Position numbers and translations under genes: made by a program. Of a DNA stretch of 64,000 bases, positions 16,348 through 25,194 are shown in pieces (positions within the stretch are counted from its first letter, which is position 1; the number at the start of each line of letters is the position of its first letter). The stretch comes from Achromobacter anxifer. Lineage in GTDB: Bacteria; Pseudomonadota; Gammaproteobacteria; Burkholderiales; Burkholderiaceae_B. The DNA lies in the NCBI RefSeq assembly GCF_903652925.1, contig NZ_CAHLAR010000008.1:1-64000 (forward strand). The letters are read 5' to 3'. Below the pieces are notes generated by a model, which was not told the DNA's origin, did not search any database, and saw only the letters and a program-made list of their open reading frames with translations.

Positions 16348-18795
16348 TCAATACCTGTAGTTCACGCCCAGCATGGCGCTGAACGGCGCGCCGTAGTAGT
16401 TGCTGTATACGTTCGTGCTGGCGTAGTACTTCTTGTCGAACACGTTGTTCAGGTTCAAGGTCGCCGACCACTGGCGGCTGAACTGGTAGCGCGCCATCAG
16501 GTCCACCAGGGCATAGCCGCTTTGCGACGACTCGAACGGCTGTCCACCCGGTCCTCGGCTGGTGTACTCGCTGCCGCTTTCCCAGCGCAATCCGCCCCCC
16601 ACCGTCAGGGCGCTCAATGCGCCGGGAAGGCGATAGGTGGTGTACAGCTTGGCGATGTGGCGCGGCAGGCCGACTTGCGTGGTGAATCCTTGCGGCAGAC
16701 GACGGTCCACGTACGCATAGGACAATTGCATCTGCCAGCCCGGCGTCAGTTCGCCACTGATTTCGGCTTCCACGCCCCGCATGACCGCGCCGTCGGCGGC
16801 GACGTAGGCGTTGTCGCCGTTCGGCGCCAGACGGTCGCCATCCAGCATGGCGTAGTTGTCCTGGCGGGTCCGGAACAGGGCCAGCGCCGCGTTCAAGCGG
16901 CCGTCCAGCATGGCCGACTTCAGTCCGATCTCGTAGGTATTACCTTTGATCGGCGCCAGCACGCTGCCAGTCACGCTCTGCGCCTGCTGCGGCTGGAAGA
17001 TGCTGGTGTAGCTGGCATAGGCCGACACCGCGCTGGTCAGGTCGTAGACCACGCCGGCATAGGGGGTGTAGACACCCTGCTCGCGCATATTGTCCGGGTA
17101 GGACGAACCGTCGTTGTAGTTGTACGAGGCCTGCTGGTCCCACCAGCTCACGCGCGATCCCAGCACCACGGACAGGGCATCAGTGGGGCGCAGGCGCAAC
17201 GCGCCGTAGATCGACGCCTGCTTCTCGGTGTAATAGCGCCTCCCCGTGGTCTGCCAGTCCGGTTCGGGCATGTCGCCGTTCCAGTCGCGCATGTCTGGAA
17301 TCTTCGCGTCGTAGCCCGGCGCTGTCCAAAGCGGATACATGTCGTAGTCGCCCCTCGTGCGCGACGCGCTCGCGCCCACCACGAGGTCGTGTTGGCGGCC
17401 GAAGGCGTCGAATGCGCCGCTCAGGCTGGCATCGACCGCGTTCTGCGTCTTGGGGATGGGCCATTTGGCGACCCACACCGAGGCGCCCCGGCCCGTCGCC
17501 GGGTCTGCCCAGCCGTTGCTGCTGAACCAGCCGTAGGTGCGGTCATTGTCGTCACCCGTGCGCGAGACGGTCACCGACCCCTTCCACAGCGGCGCGAACT
17601 CGTGATCCAGCGTGGCGAACACGTTGTAGCGCGTGCGTTCCTGGCGGCTCCAGTTGGTCGCCGAGTTGAAGCGCTGGCGGAAATCCGTTTTCGAACCGTC
17701 CGCGTAGGCGGCGGGAAAGCCGAAGTACGAGCACGCCGTGCACTTCTTGCGCTGGTATTCCGCGCCCAGAGTCAACAGCGTGCCTTCGGCCAGATCGGCC
17801 TCGACCACCCCGTAAAGCAACTGCGAATCCTGCTTGACGCGGTCGATGAACGAACCGCCTTCCTGCCACGCCCCAACCAGCCGGCCGCGAAGCTTGCCGG
17901 CCTCGTCCAGCGGACTGCCCAAATCGAACTCTGTGCGCTTGTAGTCCCAGGAGCCGATAGCCGCCCCCACGCTGGCCTCGAATTCGCGGGTCGGACGCTT
18001 GCGCACCAGATTGATCGACGCGGCAGGGTTGCCGGCGCCGTTCAACAAACCCGTGGAACCGCGCACCACTTCGATCCGGTCGTACAGCGCGGTATCCAGC
18101 CCCAGCGCATTGAAATCCTTGTGCGTGGGCACGCCATCCACCTGCATATTGGTGACTTCCATGCCCCTTGCGTACAAGCCCTTTTCGTTGTCATCGGCCG
18201 ACCCCTTTTTCTTGAAGGTCAGGCCCGGCGTGTTGGCGATGGCGTCCTCCAAGGTATTGAGGCCCTGGTCCGACAAGCGTTCGCGCGTCATCACCGATAC
18301 CGATTGCGGCGTCTCGCGCAGTGTCATCGGCAGCTTGGTGGCGGTGGTGGACAAGCCCACGGTGTACGAGCCCGAACCTTCGCTTGGCGCCGGTTCGCGC
18401 GAACCCAGCACTTCCACGGGCGCAAGCGTCTGCGCGCCGCCTATGCGCAGCCCGTAGTTGTTGCCGCCTTGGCTGATGGCCTCCAGCCCGGTGCCCAACA
18501 GCATGGCCTCCAGCCCCGAGGCAATGCCGTACTGGCCATGCAGGCCGGCACTTTGCTTGCCTTGCGTCAGTTGGGCATCGAACGACAGCACCACGCCCGC
18601 CTGGGCGGCAAAGCGGCTGAGCGCCAGGCCCAAGGGGCCGGCCGGCACATCGTAGGACCGGACCGCATCGGCGGACGGCACGGTCTGCGCCATAGCGGGC
18701 GGGGCCGACGCCAATGCCATCAATGCGACAAAGACGGCGCCGGCGATAGGTGCCAGAGGACCTGGATGGCGATGGAAGGAGGTAGCGAAAGGCAT
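16348..18795 (-). CDS. TonB-dependent siderophore receptor with STN signalling domain
   Basis: An 815-aa outer-membrane receptor. After a signal peptide ending at PPAMAQ, an STN domain (about residues 40-115) would contact the FecR-like anti-sigma factor; the plug domain carries PQSVSVMTRERLSDQG and VEVVRGSTGLLNGAGNPAASINLVRKRP; the beta barrel ends in GVNYRY with the terminal aromatic residue typical of Bam substrates. The ATG at 18795 starts the obvious signal peptide. A CTACSYF segment gives a CX2C pair in a predicted barrel loop. It follows fecR and fecI-like genes on the same strand, so it is a FecA/FpvA-type surface-signalling receptor; the siderophore is unknown. Confidence 0.92.
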   Translation of the reverse strand: MPFATSFHRHPGPLAPIAGAVFVALMALASAPPAMAQTVPSADAVRSYDVPAGPLGLALSRFAAQAGVVLSFDAQLTQGKQSAGLHGQYGIASGLEAMLLGTGLEAISQGGNNYGLRIGGAQTLAPVEVLGSREPAPSEGSGSYTVGLSTTATKLPMTLRETPQSVSVMTRERLSDQGLNTLEDAIANTPGLTFKKKGSADDNEKGLYARGMEVTNMQVDGVPTHKDFNALGLDTALYDRIEVVRGSTGLLNGAGNPAASINLVRKRPTREFEASVGAAIGSWDYKRTEFDLGSPLDEAGKLRGRLVGAWQEGGSFIDRVKQDSQLLYGVVEADLAEGTLLTLGAEYQRKKCTACSYFGFPAAYADGSKTDFRQRFNSATNWSRQERTRYNVFATLDHEFAPLWKGSVTVSRTGDDNDRTYGWFSSNGWADPATGRGASVWVAKWPIPKTQNAVDASLSGAFDAFGRQHDLVVGASASRTRGDYDMYPLWTAPGYDAKIPDMRDWNGDMPEPDWQTTGRRYYTEKQASIYGALRLRPTDALSVVLGSRVSWWDQQASYNYNDGSSYPDNMREQGVYTPYAGVVYDLTSAVSAYASYTSIFQPQQAQSVTGSVLAPIKGNTYEIGLKSAMLDGRLNAALALFRTRQDNYAMLDGDRLAPNGDNAYVAADGAVMRGVEAEISGELTPGWQMQLSYAYVDRRLPQGFTTQVGLPRHIAKLYTTYRLPGALSALTVGGGLRWESGSEYTSRGPGGQPFESSQSGYALVDLMARYQFSRQWSATLNLNNVFDKKYYASTNVYSNYYGAPFSAMLGVNYRY

Positions 18796-18883
18796 AAGTT
18801 CAGGTTTTCCGTGATTCAAATCCGACGTAATCCCTGCTAAGTCGGATGAGCATGGAAAAAGGACAATGCCAGGCGAAAATAAA

Positions 18884-19846
18884 TCAGCCGCGCGCGACGA
18901 CCCGGGTGTAGTAGCGCGTGAAGCGCGAAATACGCACGGGCAGCGCGCGTTCCACGGCGGCCAGCGCACGGTCGGTGTCGTCGATCGGAAATGCGCCCGA
19001 CACGCGTAACGCGGCCACCGCCTCGTCGCAACTAAGACGGCCGGGCCGGTAGCGGTCCAGTTGCGCCACAAGGTCGCCCAGCCGCACATCGTCCACGATC
19101 AGCAAACCGCGGGTCCAGGCGTCGGGTTCGCCGGTGACGGCGCCTTCATGACGGGCTGCCGACGTTTCCAGCACGCCCTGTTCGCCTGCGTGCAGCACCA
19201 GCGGCGCTCCCGCTCCCGCGGGCCGCAGCTCCACCGCGTGCCGCAGCACAGCGACTCGCGTGTGGGCGTCCTGCCGGTTGACGGTGAAGCGCGTGCCCAA
19301 CGGGCGCACCGTGCCGTGCAGCGTCCTTACCTGCAAGGGCGGCAAGCCGGCAGCGGCGTGTTCGGTGTCGATCAGGATTTCGCCCGCATGGACGGTGATG
19401 CGCCGGCCGCGCGCGTCCACTGTCACGTCCACCGCGCTGGCGCTGTCCAGCCATAGCAACGTGCCGTCCGCCAGCATCAGTTCGCGCCGTTCGCCCGTAC
19501 CCATGCGGTAGTCGGCCAGATAACCCGCCGCCATCTGCTCGACCGGCAAGATGCGCCAGGCCAGCAAGCCGCCGGCGCCGAACAGCGCCGCCGCTCCCAG
19601 GCCGGACCGCAGCGCACTGCGTCGACGCGCGAAGTGGAGGTCTGCGCGATTGAGCGCATCTGCGGCGAGCTGCGAGGGTGCCGCACCCAAGGTGCCGCGC
19701 AGGCGTTCCACCTGGCTCCAGATGCGGGCATGTTCGGGATCGGCCGCCAGCCAGCGGCCATGCGCCGTCACATCGGCGGCGCTGACATCATCAGCGCAGA
19801 GCCGCGCATACCATTGCGCCGCCGCGGCGATAGTCTTGTCCGCCAT
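18884..19846 (-). CDS. FecR-family anti-sigma/sigma regulator
   Basis: A 320-aa inner-membrane regulator: the N-terminal cytoplasmic part (QWYARLCADDVSAAD onward) contacts the sigma factor, a single helix lies at about residues 80-98, and the periplasmic FecR domain has GERRELMLADGTLLWLDSAS and VRTLHGTVRPLGTRFTV. A DUF4880-like N-terminus and C-terminal STN-contacting region complete the fold. It lies 7 bp after the sigma gene and 88 bp before the receptor gene. It should relay receptor occupancy to the sigma factor. Confidence 0.9.
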   Translation of the reverse strand: MADKTIAAAAQWYARLCADDVSAADVTAHGRWLAADPEHARIWSQVERLRGTLGAAPSQLAADALNRADLHFARRRSALRSGLGAAALFGAGGLLAWRILPVEQMAAGYLADYRMGTGERRELMLADGTLLWLDSASAVDVTVDARGRRITVHAGEILIDTEHAAAGLPPLQVRTLHGTVRPLGTRFTVNRQDAHTRVAVLRHAVELRPAGAGAPLVLHAGEQGVLETSAARHEGAVTGEPDAWTRGLLIVDDVRLGDLVAQLDRYRPGRLSCDEAVAALRVSGAFPIDDTDRALAAVERALPVRISRFTRYYTRVVARG

Positions 19847-19853
19847 CGCGCGC

Positions 19854-20381
19854 CTATTGCCGTTCCAAGGCGTAGACCAGGCAATGCTCGGTCGCGCGCG
19901 CCATGTACTTCTTCACCGAACTGACTGTCACACCCAGCTTGGCTGCGATGTCCGCGTAGCTTGCGCCTTCAAGTTGGGACATGAGGAAGGCGCGCCGCAC
20001 CCTCTCGCCCAGGCCGTGCAGCATGGCATCGATCTCGCGGATCGTTTCCAGCAGGATGGTTTGGGTTTCAGGCGAGATCGCATGGGCCTCCGGCTGTTGC
20101 GCCAGGGTCTCCAGCCAGGCACGCTCCAGCACCTGGCGGCGGATGTGGTCCACCAGCGTGCGTTGCGCAACCGTGGCCAAAAAACTGCGAGGCTGCCTTA
20201 TGCCCTGCAACTGCGCCATGGACGCCGGCGACGCCAGCAAGCGCAGAAACGTGTCTTGAGTCAGATCGGCGGCTTCGGCGGGCACATTCAAGCGCCGCAG
20301 CAACCAGCCGCGCAGCCAACCGTGATGCTCGCGGTAGAGCAAGCCAAGCTCTCGGTGCTCCAAAGATGGCAAGGACGACAT
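19854..20381 (-). CDS. ECF sigma factor of the FecI type
   Basis: The 175-aa product has sigma region 2 (RRLNVPAEAADLTQDTFLRLLAS, with the DLTQDTFLR core, about residues 29-51) and region 4 (EGASYADIAAKLGVTVSSVKKYMARA near the end). KYMARA with SSVKK is typical of iron-starvation ECF sigma factors. It heads a sigma, anti-sigma, receptor cluster and would drive the receptor promoter. A Fur-like site upstream suggests that it is iron repressed. Confidence 0.92.
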   Translation of the reverse strand: MSSLPSLEHRELGLLYREHHGWLRGWLLRRLNVPAEAADLTQDTFLRLLASPASMAQLQGIRQPRSFLATVAQRTLVDHIRRQVLERAWLETLAQQPEAHAISPETQTILLETIREIDAMLHGLGERVRRAFLMSQLEGASYADIAAKLGVTVSSVKKYMARATEHCLVYALERQ

Positions 20382-20419
20382 GGCCGTAGCGCGACCGCTT
20401 CATGAGTTTTTAAGAATGG

Positions 20420-20440
20420 GAATTGTAATCATTATTGATG
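20420..20440 (-). promoter_or_regulatory. Fur-like box upstream of the ECF sigma gene
   Basis: On the minus strand the sequence AATAATGATTACAATT matches the ATAATGAT half of the Fur consensus well and the second half partly. It lies about 40-60 bp before the sigma ATG in an AT-rich patch. Iron control is expected for FecI-type operons. Assignment is by eye. Confidence 0.55.
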
Positions 20441-20513
20441 GCGGAGCGCAATTTCGCGCGGGCTCCCGCGGAATCCCCAGGGCTTTTCGGATTAGCGTGT
20501 GCACTGCGCCCCC

Positions 20514-20539
20514 AAAAAAAAAGCAGACCTGCGGTCTGC
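20514..20539 (-). terminator. Intrinsic terminator of dps
   Basis: Read on the minus strand, the 7-bp stem GCAGACC/GGTCTGC with a three-base loop is followed by nine T residues. It lies about 55 bp after the dps stop. This is a textbook intrinsic terminator. Confidence 0.88.
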
Positions 20540-20596
20540 CTTCCTGTGGGTCGGGCACCTGCTGCGGCCGGGCAACGGCGCGCAGCTGGGACCGCC

Positions 20597-21148
20597 TCAA
20601 TGCCCCGTCGAATCGCCTTCCCTGCTGGCCTCGAACAGGAACCAGGTGCGCCTCTCGGTTTCGTCGATCCAGTTCTCGATCAGGCTGGAGCTGGCGATGT
20701 CGCGGTGCTCGTCTGTGATGTTATGCGCCTCGCGCAGCGCCGCGGCCAGGGCCTTGTTGTCGTCGCGCAGCTCGGCCAGCATGTCCAGCGGCTGCACGTA
20801 GTCGGCATCGTTGTCCGCGACGCGCTGCGTGCGCGCGATCTGGCCGATGGACCGCAGCGTGGTGCCGCCGATCTTGCGGATGCGCTCCGCGATCGGGTCG
20901 GTCATGGCAAACAGCTGGTCGCCCTGCTCGTCCAGCAGCAGATGGTAGTCGCGGAAATGGGGGCCGCTGACGTGCCAGTGGAAGTTCTTGGTCTTGAGAT
21001 AAAGGGCGAACACGTCGGCCAGTATCTGGTTCAACGCCGCGGAAATGTCCCTGGTGGCCGCCGACGCCAGATCGGTTGGCGTCGCCAGCGGGCGCTTGCG
21101 CCGCTCTTTCAGGGCTTTGGTGGTCTTCTCATCCAGTTTCTTGGCCAT
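20597..21148 (-). CDS. dps: Dps ferritin-like DNA-protection protein
   Basis: A 183-aa ferritin-like miniprotein that oxidises and stores iron and protects DNA. The intersubunit ferroxidase site is in KNFHWHVSGPHFRDYHLLLDEQ (His, His, Asp and Glu ligands), and the four-helix bundle continues to NWIDETERRTWFLFEA. A Lys/Arg-rich N-terminal tail (MAKKLDEKTTKALKERRKR) could bind DNA. The ATG at 21148 has AGGAG nine bases upstream; the upstream TTG is too close to it. It is monocistronic, ending at its own terminator. Confidence 0.92.
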   Translation of the reverse strand: MAKKLDEKTTKALKERRKRPLATPTDLASAATRDISAALNQILADVFALYLKTKNFHWHVSGPHFRDYHLLLDEQGDQLFAMTDPIAERIRKIGGTTLRSIGQIARTQRVADNDADYVQPLDMLAELRDDNKALAAALREAHNITDEHRDIASSSLIENWIDETERRTWFLFEASREGDSTGH

Positions 21149-21336
21149 GGGTCGCAACTCCTAGGAATGATGGGGGGGAAAACGCACGCGCAGCGCAGCT
21201 TGTACGCGCCGCGACATTCCTAGCGTAGTTCCGCCCGCGCACTTTTGCCAATGTCCGGAATCAAAGCCCCTCCTGAAATCCTGCTGTACCAGGAGTATGC
21301 TACGCCGCGTCAATTCAGCCGGATCCCTCCATCGCT

Positions 21337-22512
21337 ATGCGCGGCAATCCCGACGCCAGACAAGGCGCCCTCGCCTTGCACGGGTTTTACTTCCTGTATT
21401 ACGGCCTGCAAGGCGTCAGCATTCCCTTCCTGCCCCTGTGGTTCGCCAGCCGCGGCCTGGATCCCGCCCTCATCGGCCTGATCGTCGCCACCTCGTTCCT
21501 GCCCAAGATCCTGTCCACGCCCGTGGTCGCCCACGTGGCCGACCAGAGCGGGCGCGCCCACGCGTTGATTGCGGCGGCGCTGGCCGCCTCGCTGGCGCTG
21601 TTCATCTGCTATCCGTTCAGCAGCACGCCAGCCTGGCTGCTGGCCATTACCCTGCTGCTCAACGCCATGTTCCCGGCGGTGCTGCCGCTGATGGACCGCA
21701 TGGCCATCGCCAGCGGCCGCGGCCAGGGCAGCTCCTATACGGTCATGCGCGCCTGCGGCTCGCTGGGCTTCGCCGTGGTCACCTTGGCCGGCGGCTACCT
21801 GATCAAGACCTTCGACGCCGACTGGGTGATGTGGCTGTCGATCCTGCTCATCATCGCCTGCCTGGCCTGCGTGCGGCTGCTGCCGCAGGCGGCCCGCCCG
21901 TCCCCCGGGGAAACGCCGGCGCCGCCGGTGCGCCTGCCCATGCTTGAAGTCCTGCGCGACCGGCCGCTGCTGATGTGCATCGCGGCGGCCTCGCTGGTCC
22001 AGGCCAGCAACGGTTTTCTCTACTCTTATTCCACCCTCTACTGGACCGCCAGCGGCCTGTCGACGGCGCTGATTTCCATGCTGTGGGTGGTGGGCGTGGC
22101 CAGCGAGGTGCTGTTCTTCTTCCTGGCGCCCCGCATCCTGGCCCGCACCGGCGCCCAATGGCTGATCCTGGCGTCCGCCGTCATGACCGCGATCCGCTGG
22201 GCCGGCCTGTCCGCCACCACCGACCCGGCCCTGATCGCCGCGCTGCAATTGCTGCAGTGCTTCACCCTGGCGGGCAACAACGCGGCCATCATGTGGTACA
22301 TCGCGCGCCACGTGCCCGCCGCCATCAAGACCTCGGCCATCGCGCTCTATGCCCTGCTGTCGGGCGGCGTCTTCATGTTCGCCAGCATCCAGCTGGGCGG
22401 CGCGCTGTATCGCAGCTATGCGCCGGGAGGGTTCCTGGTGATGTCGCTGTGCGCGATCGGGGCGGTGCCGCTGGTGATCTACGCGGAGAAGCTGCGCAGG
22501 AAGGCTGCTTAG
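21337..22512 (+). CDS. MFS transporter, HcaT/phenylpropionate-permease-like
   Basis: A 391-aa permease with twelve predicted helices. FYFLYYGLQGVSIPFLPLWFASRGLDP at the N-terminus and SGLSTALISMLWVVGVASEVLFFFLAP in the second half are typical of the MFS_1-like group that includes HcaT. The ATG at 21337 follows a modest site; no other good start is near. It stands alone, ending at a bidirectional terminator shared with the ybdD-like gene. Substrate not predictable from sequence. Confidence 0.8.
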   Translation: MRGNPDARQGALALHGFYFLYYGLQGVSIPFLPLWFASRGLDPALIGLIVATSFLPKILSTPVVAHVADQSGRAHALIAAALAASLALFICYPFSSTPAWLLAITLLLNAMFPAVLPLMDRMAIASGRGQGSSYTVMRACGSLGFAVVTLAGGYLIKTFDADWVMWLSILLIIACLACVRLLPQAARPSPGETPAPPVRLPMLEVLRDRPLLMCIAAASLVQASNGFLYSYSTLYWTASGLSTALISMLWVVGVASEVLFFFLAPRILARTGAQWLILASAVMTAIRWAGLSATTDPALIAALQLLQCFTLAGNNAAIMWYIARHVPAAIKTSAIALYALLSGGVFMFASIQLGGALYRSYAPGGFLVMSLCAIGAVPLVIYAEKLRRKAA

Positions 22513-22526
22513 CGGGTTCCCTGGAC

Positions 22527-22558
22527 GAAAAAAAGGCCTCGCAAGCGAGGCCTTTTCG
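22527..22558. terminator. Bidirectional terminator between MFS and ybdD-cstA
   Basis: The inverted repeat AAAAGGCCTCGC / GCGAGGCCTTTT around a two-base loop, with A-rich left and T-rich right flanks, works on both strands. It lies in the 51-bp gap between two convergent genes. Confidence 0.88.
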
Positions 22559-22563
22559 TCAGC

Positions 22564-22776
22564 TCAGCAGCAGCCGATCCGTTTCTTGCCGCCATAGCGC
22601 GCGTCCTGGCGCTCGCGGAAGAACTCTTCGTACGTCATCGGCTCCTGGTCAGGGTGCGTACGCCGCACGTGCGCGACATACGTTTCGTAGTCCGGCACGC
22701 CGACCATCAGCCGGAGCGTCTGCCCCAGGTAGCGGCCGGCGGCGCCGGCCGCGGAACTCATGTTGCCAAACAGCAT
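22564..22776 (-). CDS. YbdD/YjiX small protein, partner of CstA
   Basis: A 70-aa protein of the YbdD/YjiX (DUF466) family: the core VGVPDYETYVAHVRRTHPDQEPMTYEEFF is conserved and it ends in a Cys pair, GGKKRIGCC. It starts 20 bp after the cstA stop with GGGAG upstream of the ATG. YbdD-type proteins are needed for CstA/BtsT pyruvate uptake, so this is the accessory subunit of the transporter. Confidence 0.9.
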   Translation of the reverse strand: MLFGNMSSAAGAAGRYLGQTLRLMVGVPDYETYVAHVRRTHPDQEPMTYEEFFRERQDARYGGKKRIGCC

Positions 22777-22796
22777 GCGTCGTCTCCCTGATCCGC

Positions 22797-24878
22797 TCAG
22801 TCCGCGCCGGCGGCGGCCGGCAGCGTTTCGTAAGGCATTTCGCGGGCGGTCGGCTTGTTCTCGTTGCGCGCGCGCTGCACCGAACGCAGGCCGAACACCA
22901 CGATGCTGACCACCACGAAGATGAAGATCGCGCACAGGCCGGCGTTGATGTAGTCGTTGAACACCACGCGCGACATTTCGCCCAGGGACTTGGCCGGAGC
23001 CAGAACCTTGCCTTCGGCGATGGCCGCGTTGTACTTGTCGGCGTGCGCCAGGAAGCTGACACGCGGGTCGGCGTGGAACAGCTTCTGCCAGCCGGCGGTC
23101 AGCGTGCATGCCAAGAGCCACAGCGTCGGCAGCACGGTGACCCAGGCGTAGCGGTCGCGCTTCATCTTGAACAGCACCACCGTGCCCAGGGTCAGGGCGA
23201 TCGCGGCCAGCATCTGGTTGGCGATGCCGAACAGCGGCCACAGCGTGTTGATGCCGCCCAGCGGATCCACCACGCCCTGGTACAGGAAGTAACCCCAGGC
23301 CGCCACGCACAGGCCGGTGGCGATCAGGTTGGCGGGCAGCGAATCCGTGCGCTTGAGCGACGGGGCGAAGGTGCCCAGCAGGTCCTGCAGCATGAAGCGG
23401 CCCGCGCGGGTGCCGGCGTCGACGGCCGTCAGGATGAAGAGCGCTTCGAACAGGATGGCGAAGTGGTACCAGAAGGCCATCATGCCCGGGCCGCCGATGG
23501 CCTGGTGCAGGATGTGCGCCATGCCCACGGCCAGCGTCGGAGCGCCGCCCGCGCGCGAGATGATGGTGCTTTCGCCCACGTCCTTGGCGGTCTGGATCAG
23601 GTCGGCCGGCGTCACCACGAAGCCCCAGCTGGACACCACCTGGGCGACCTGGTCGGGCGTGGTGCCGATGACGGCCGCCGGGCTGTTCATGGCGTAGTAG
23701 ATGCCCGGCTCGATCACGCAAGCGGCCACCAGCGCCATGATGGCGACGAAGGATTCCATCAGCATGCCGCCGTAACCGATGTAGCGGGCCTGGGTTTCAT
23801 TCTCGATCAGCTTGGGCGTGGTGCCCGAGGAGATCAAGGCGTGGAAGCCCGACACCGCGCCGCAGGCGATGGTGATGAAGAGGAACGGGAACAGGTTGCC
23901 CGACCACACCGGACCGGAGCCGTCGACGAACTGCGTCAGCGCGGGCATCTTCAGTTCAGGCGCGACCACGACGATGCCGATGGCCAGGCCGACGATGGTG
24001 CCGATCTTCAGGAAGGTCGACAGGTAGTCGCGCGGGGCCAGCAGCAGCCACACCGGCAGCACCGAGGCGATGAAGCCGTAGATGATCAGGATCCAGGTCA
24101 GGCCCTTGCCGTCGAAGTCGAACATCGGGCCGATCACCGGGTGCGCGGCCACGTCCTGGCCGAAGGTGATGGCGGCCATCAGGCCGACGAAGCCGATGAT
24201 GGAGACTTCGCCGATCTTGCCCGGACGGATGTAGCGCAGGTACACGCCCATGAACAGCGCGATGGGGATGGTCGCGGCCACCGTGAAGGTGCCCCACGGA
24301 GAGTGCGTCAGCGCCTTGACCACGATCAGCGCCAGCACGGCCAGGATGATGACCATGATCATGAAGGCGCCGAACAGCGCGATCACGCCCGGGATCTTGC
24401 CCAGCTCGGACTTGACCAGGTCGCCCAGCGAACGGCCGTCGCGGCGGGTCGAGATGAAGAGGATGGTGAAGTCCTGCACGGCGCCGGCGAAGACCACGCC
24501 GGCCAGGATCCACAACATGCCCGGCAGATAGCCCATCTGCGCGGCCAGCACCGGGCCCACCAGCGGGCCGGCGCCGGCGATGGCGGCGAAGTGGTGGCCG
24601 AACAGCACGTGCTTGTTGGTGGGCACGTAGTCCAGACCGTCGTTATGCTTCCAGGCCGGCGTCATGCGCGTCGGATCCAGCTGGAAGACGTTCTTGGCGA
24701 TGAAGCGGCTGTAATAACGGTATGCGATCAAATACACGCATACGGCGGCGATCACCACCCATAGCGCATTGATGGTCTCCCCTCTGGCCAGCGCCACGGT
24801 GCCTAGCGCGAACGCGCCCAGTACCGCAACCGCCAGCCAGACCAGGTGCTGACCCAGTCCCTTACTGCTGGTTTGCAT
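22797..24878 (-). CDS. cstA: CstA family pyruvate/peptide transporter
   Basis: A 693-aa carbon-starvation transporter with about 16-18 membrane helices. The N-terminal family signature NKHVLFGHHFAAIAGAGPLVGP (abridged; residues about 88-110), FAGAVQDF and SGFHALISSGTTPKLI are all present. CstA proteins take up pyruvate and are also reported to affect peptide use. It is followed by ybdD and is divergent from a Cache-type sensor kinase and LuxR-type regulator, which probably controls it, much as BtsSR or MctSR systems control monocarboxylate transporters. Confidence 0.93.
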   Translation of the reverse strand: MQTSSKGLGQHLVWLAVAVLGAFALGTVALARGETINALWVVIAAVCVYLIAYRYYSRFIAKNVFQLDPTRMTPAWKHNDGLDYVPTNKHVLFGHHFAAIAGAGPLVGPVLAAQMGYLPGMLWILAGVVFAGAVQDFTILFISTRRDGRSLGDLVKSELGKIPGVIALFGAFMIMVIILAVLALIVVKALTHSPWGTFTVAATIPIALFMGVYLRYIRPGKIGEVSIIGFVGLMAAITFGQDVAAHPVIGPMFDFDGKGLTWILIIYGFIASVLPVWLLLAPRDYLSTFLKIGTIVGLAIGIVVVAPELKMPALTQFVDGSGPVWSGNLFPFLFITIACGAVSGFHALISSGTTPKLIENETQARYIGYGGMLMESFVAIMALVAACVIEPGIYYAMNSPAAVIGTTPDQVAQVVSSWGFVVTPADLIQTAKDVGESTIISRAGGAPTLAVGMAHILHQAIGGPGMMAFWYHFAILFEALFILTAVDAGTRAGRFMLQDLLGTFAPSLKRTDSLPANLIATGLCVAAWGYFLYQGVVDPLGGINTLWPLFGIANQMLAAIALTLGTVVLFKMKRDRYAWVTVLPTLWLLACTLTAGWQKLFHADPRVSFLAHADKYNAAIAEGKVLAPAKSLGEMSRVVFNDYINAGLCAIFIFVVVSIVVFGLRSVQRARNENKPTAREMPYETLPAAAGAD

Positions 24879-25021
24879 AAGTGCTCCTCTAGCCTCCCGC
24901 CATGCTTTTGGCGTGAAACGCTTTTATCGTCCCGCGGAAGGCAGACTCATTGTTGTGGGGTGGCGGACGCGCGCGCGTCCACGCAGCGCCGTGTCGACGC
25001 GGACGCTAGTATTTCGTTTTG

Positions 25022-25074
25022 ACTACGCAGCAACAAGCGCGGAACTACGCAACTTCACTACGTGTTACTACGCA
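25022..25074. promoter_or_regulatory. Array of ACTACGCA elements between cstA and its two-component system
   Basis: The 316-bp divergent gap 24879-25194 holds ACTACGCA at 25022-25029, 25044-25051 and 25067-25074 and a variant ACTACGTG at 25057-25064, all on the plus strand. Spacings of 22, 13 and 10 bp put several copies near the same helix face. They are good candidates for the response regulator encoded by the right-hand operon. The rest of the gap shows no gene; the stretch AGTATTTCGTTTTGAC before the array may hold a promoter. Confidence 0.6.
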
Positions 25075-25194
25075 ATGCGCCGCAACATAATTTGCGGGAA
25101 ATCGTAAAATCAACGCAAAAATTTCCCTGATCTCCATCGCGGCGCCCTCGATACCGCACCGCAACAACGCCATCCGCGCTGATACAAATCCACT

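Noticed and set aside
16522-18840. A 772-residue open frame opposite the TonB receptor
   Set aside because: Composition is shadow-like (Arg, His, Gln, Val) and the opposite strand has full plug and barrel motifs.
21975-24764. A 929-residue open frame opposite cstA
   Set aside because: It is His/Gln/Arg/Asp-rich with no domain and mirrors the third-position GC of cstA on the other strand. It is an antisense shadow.
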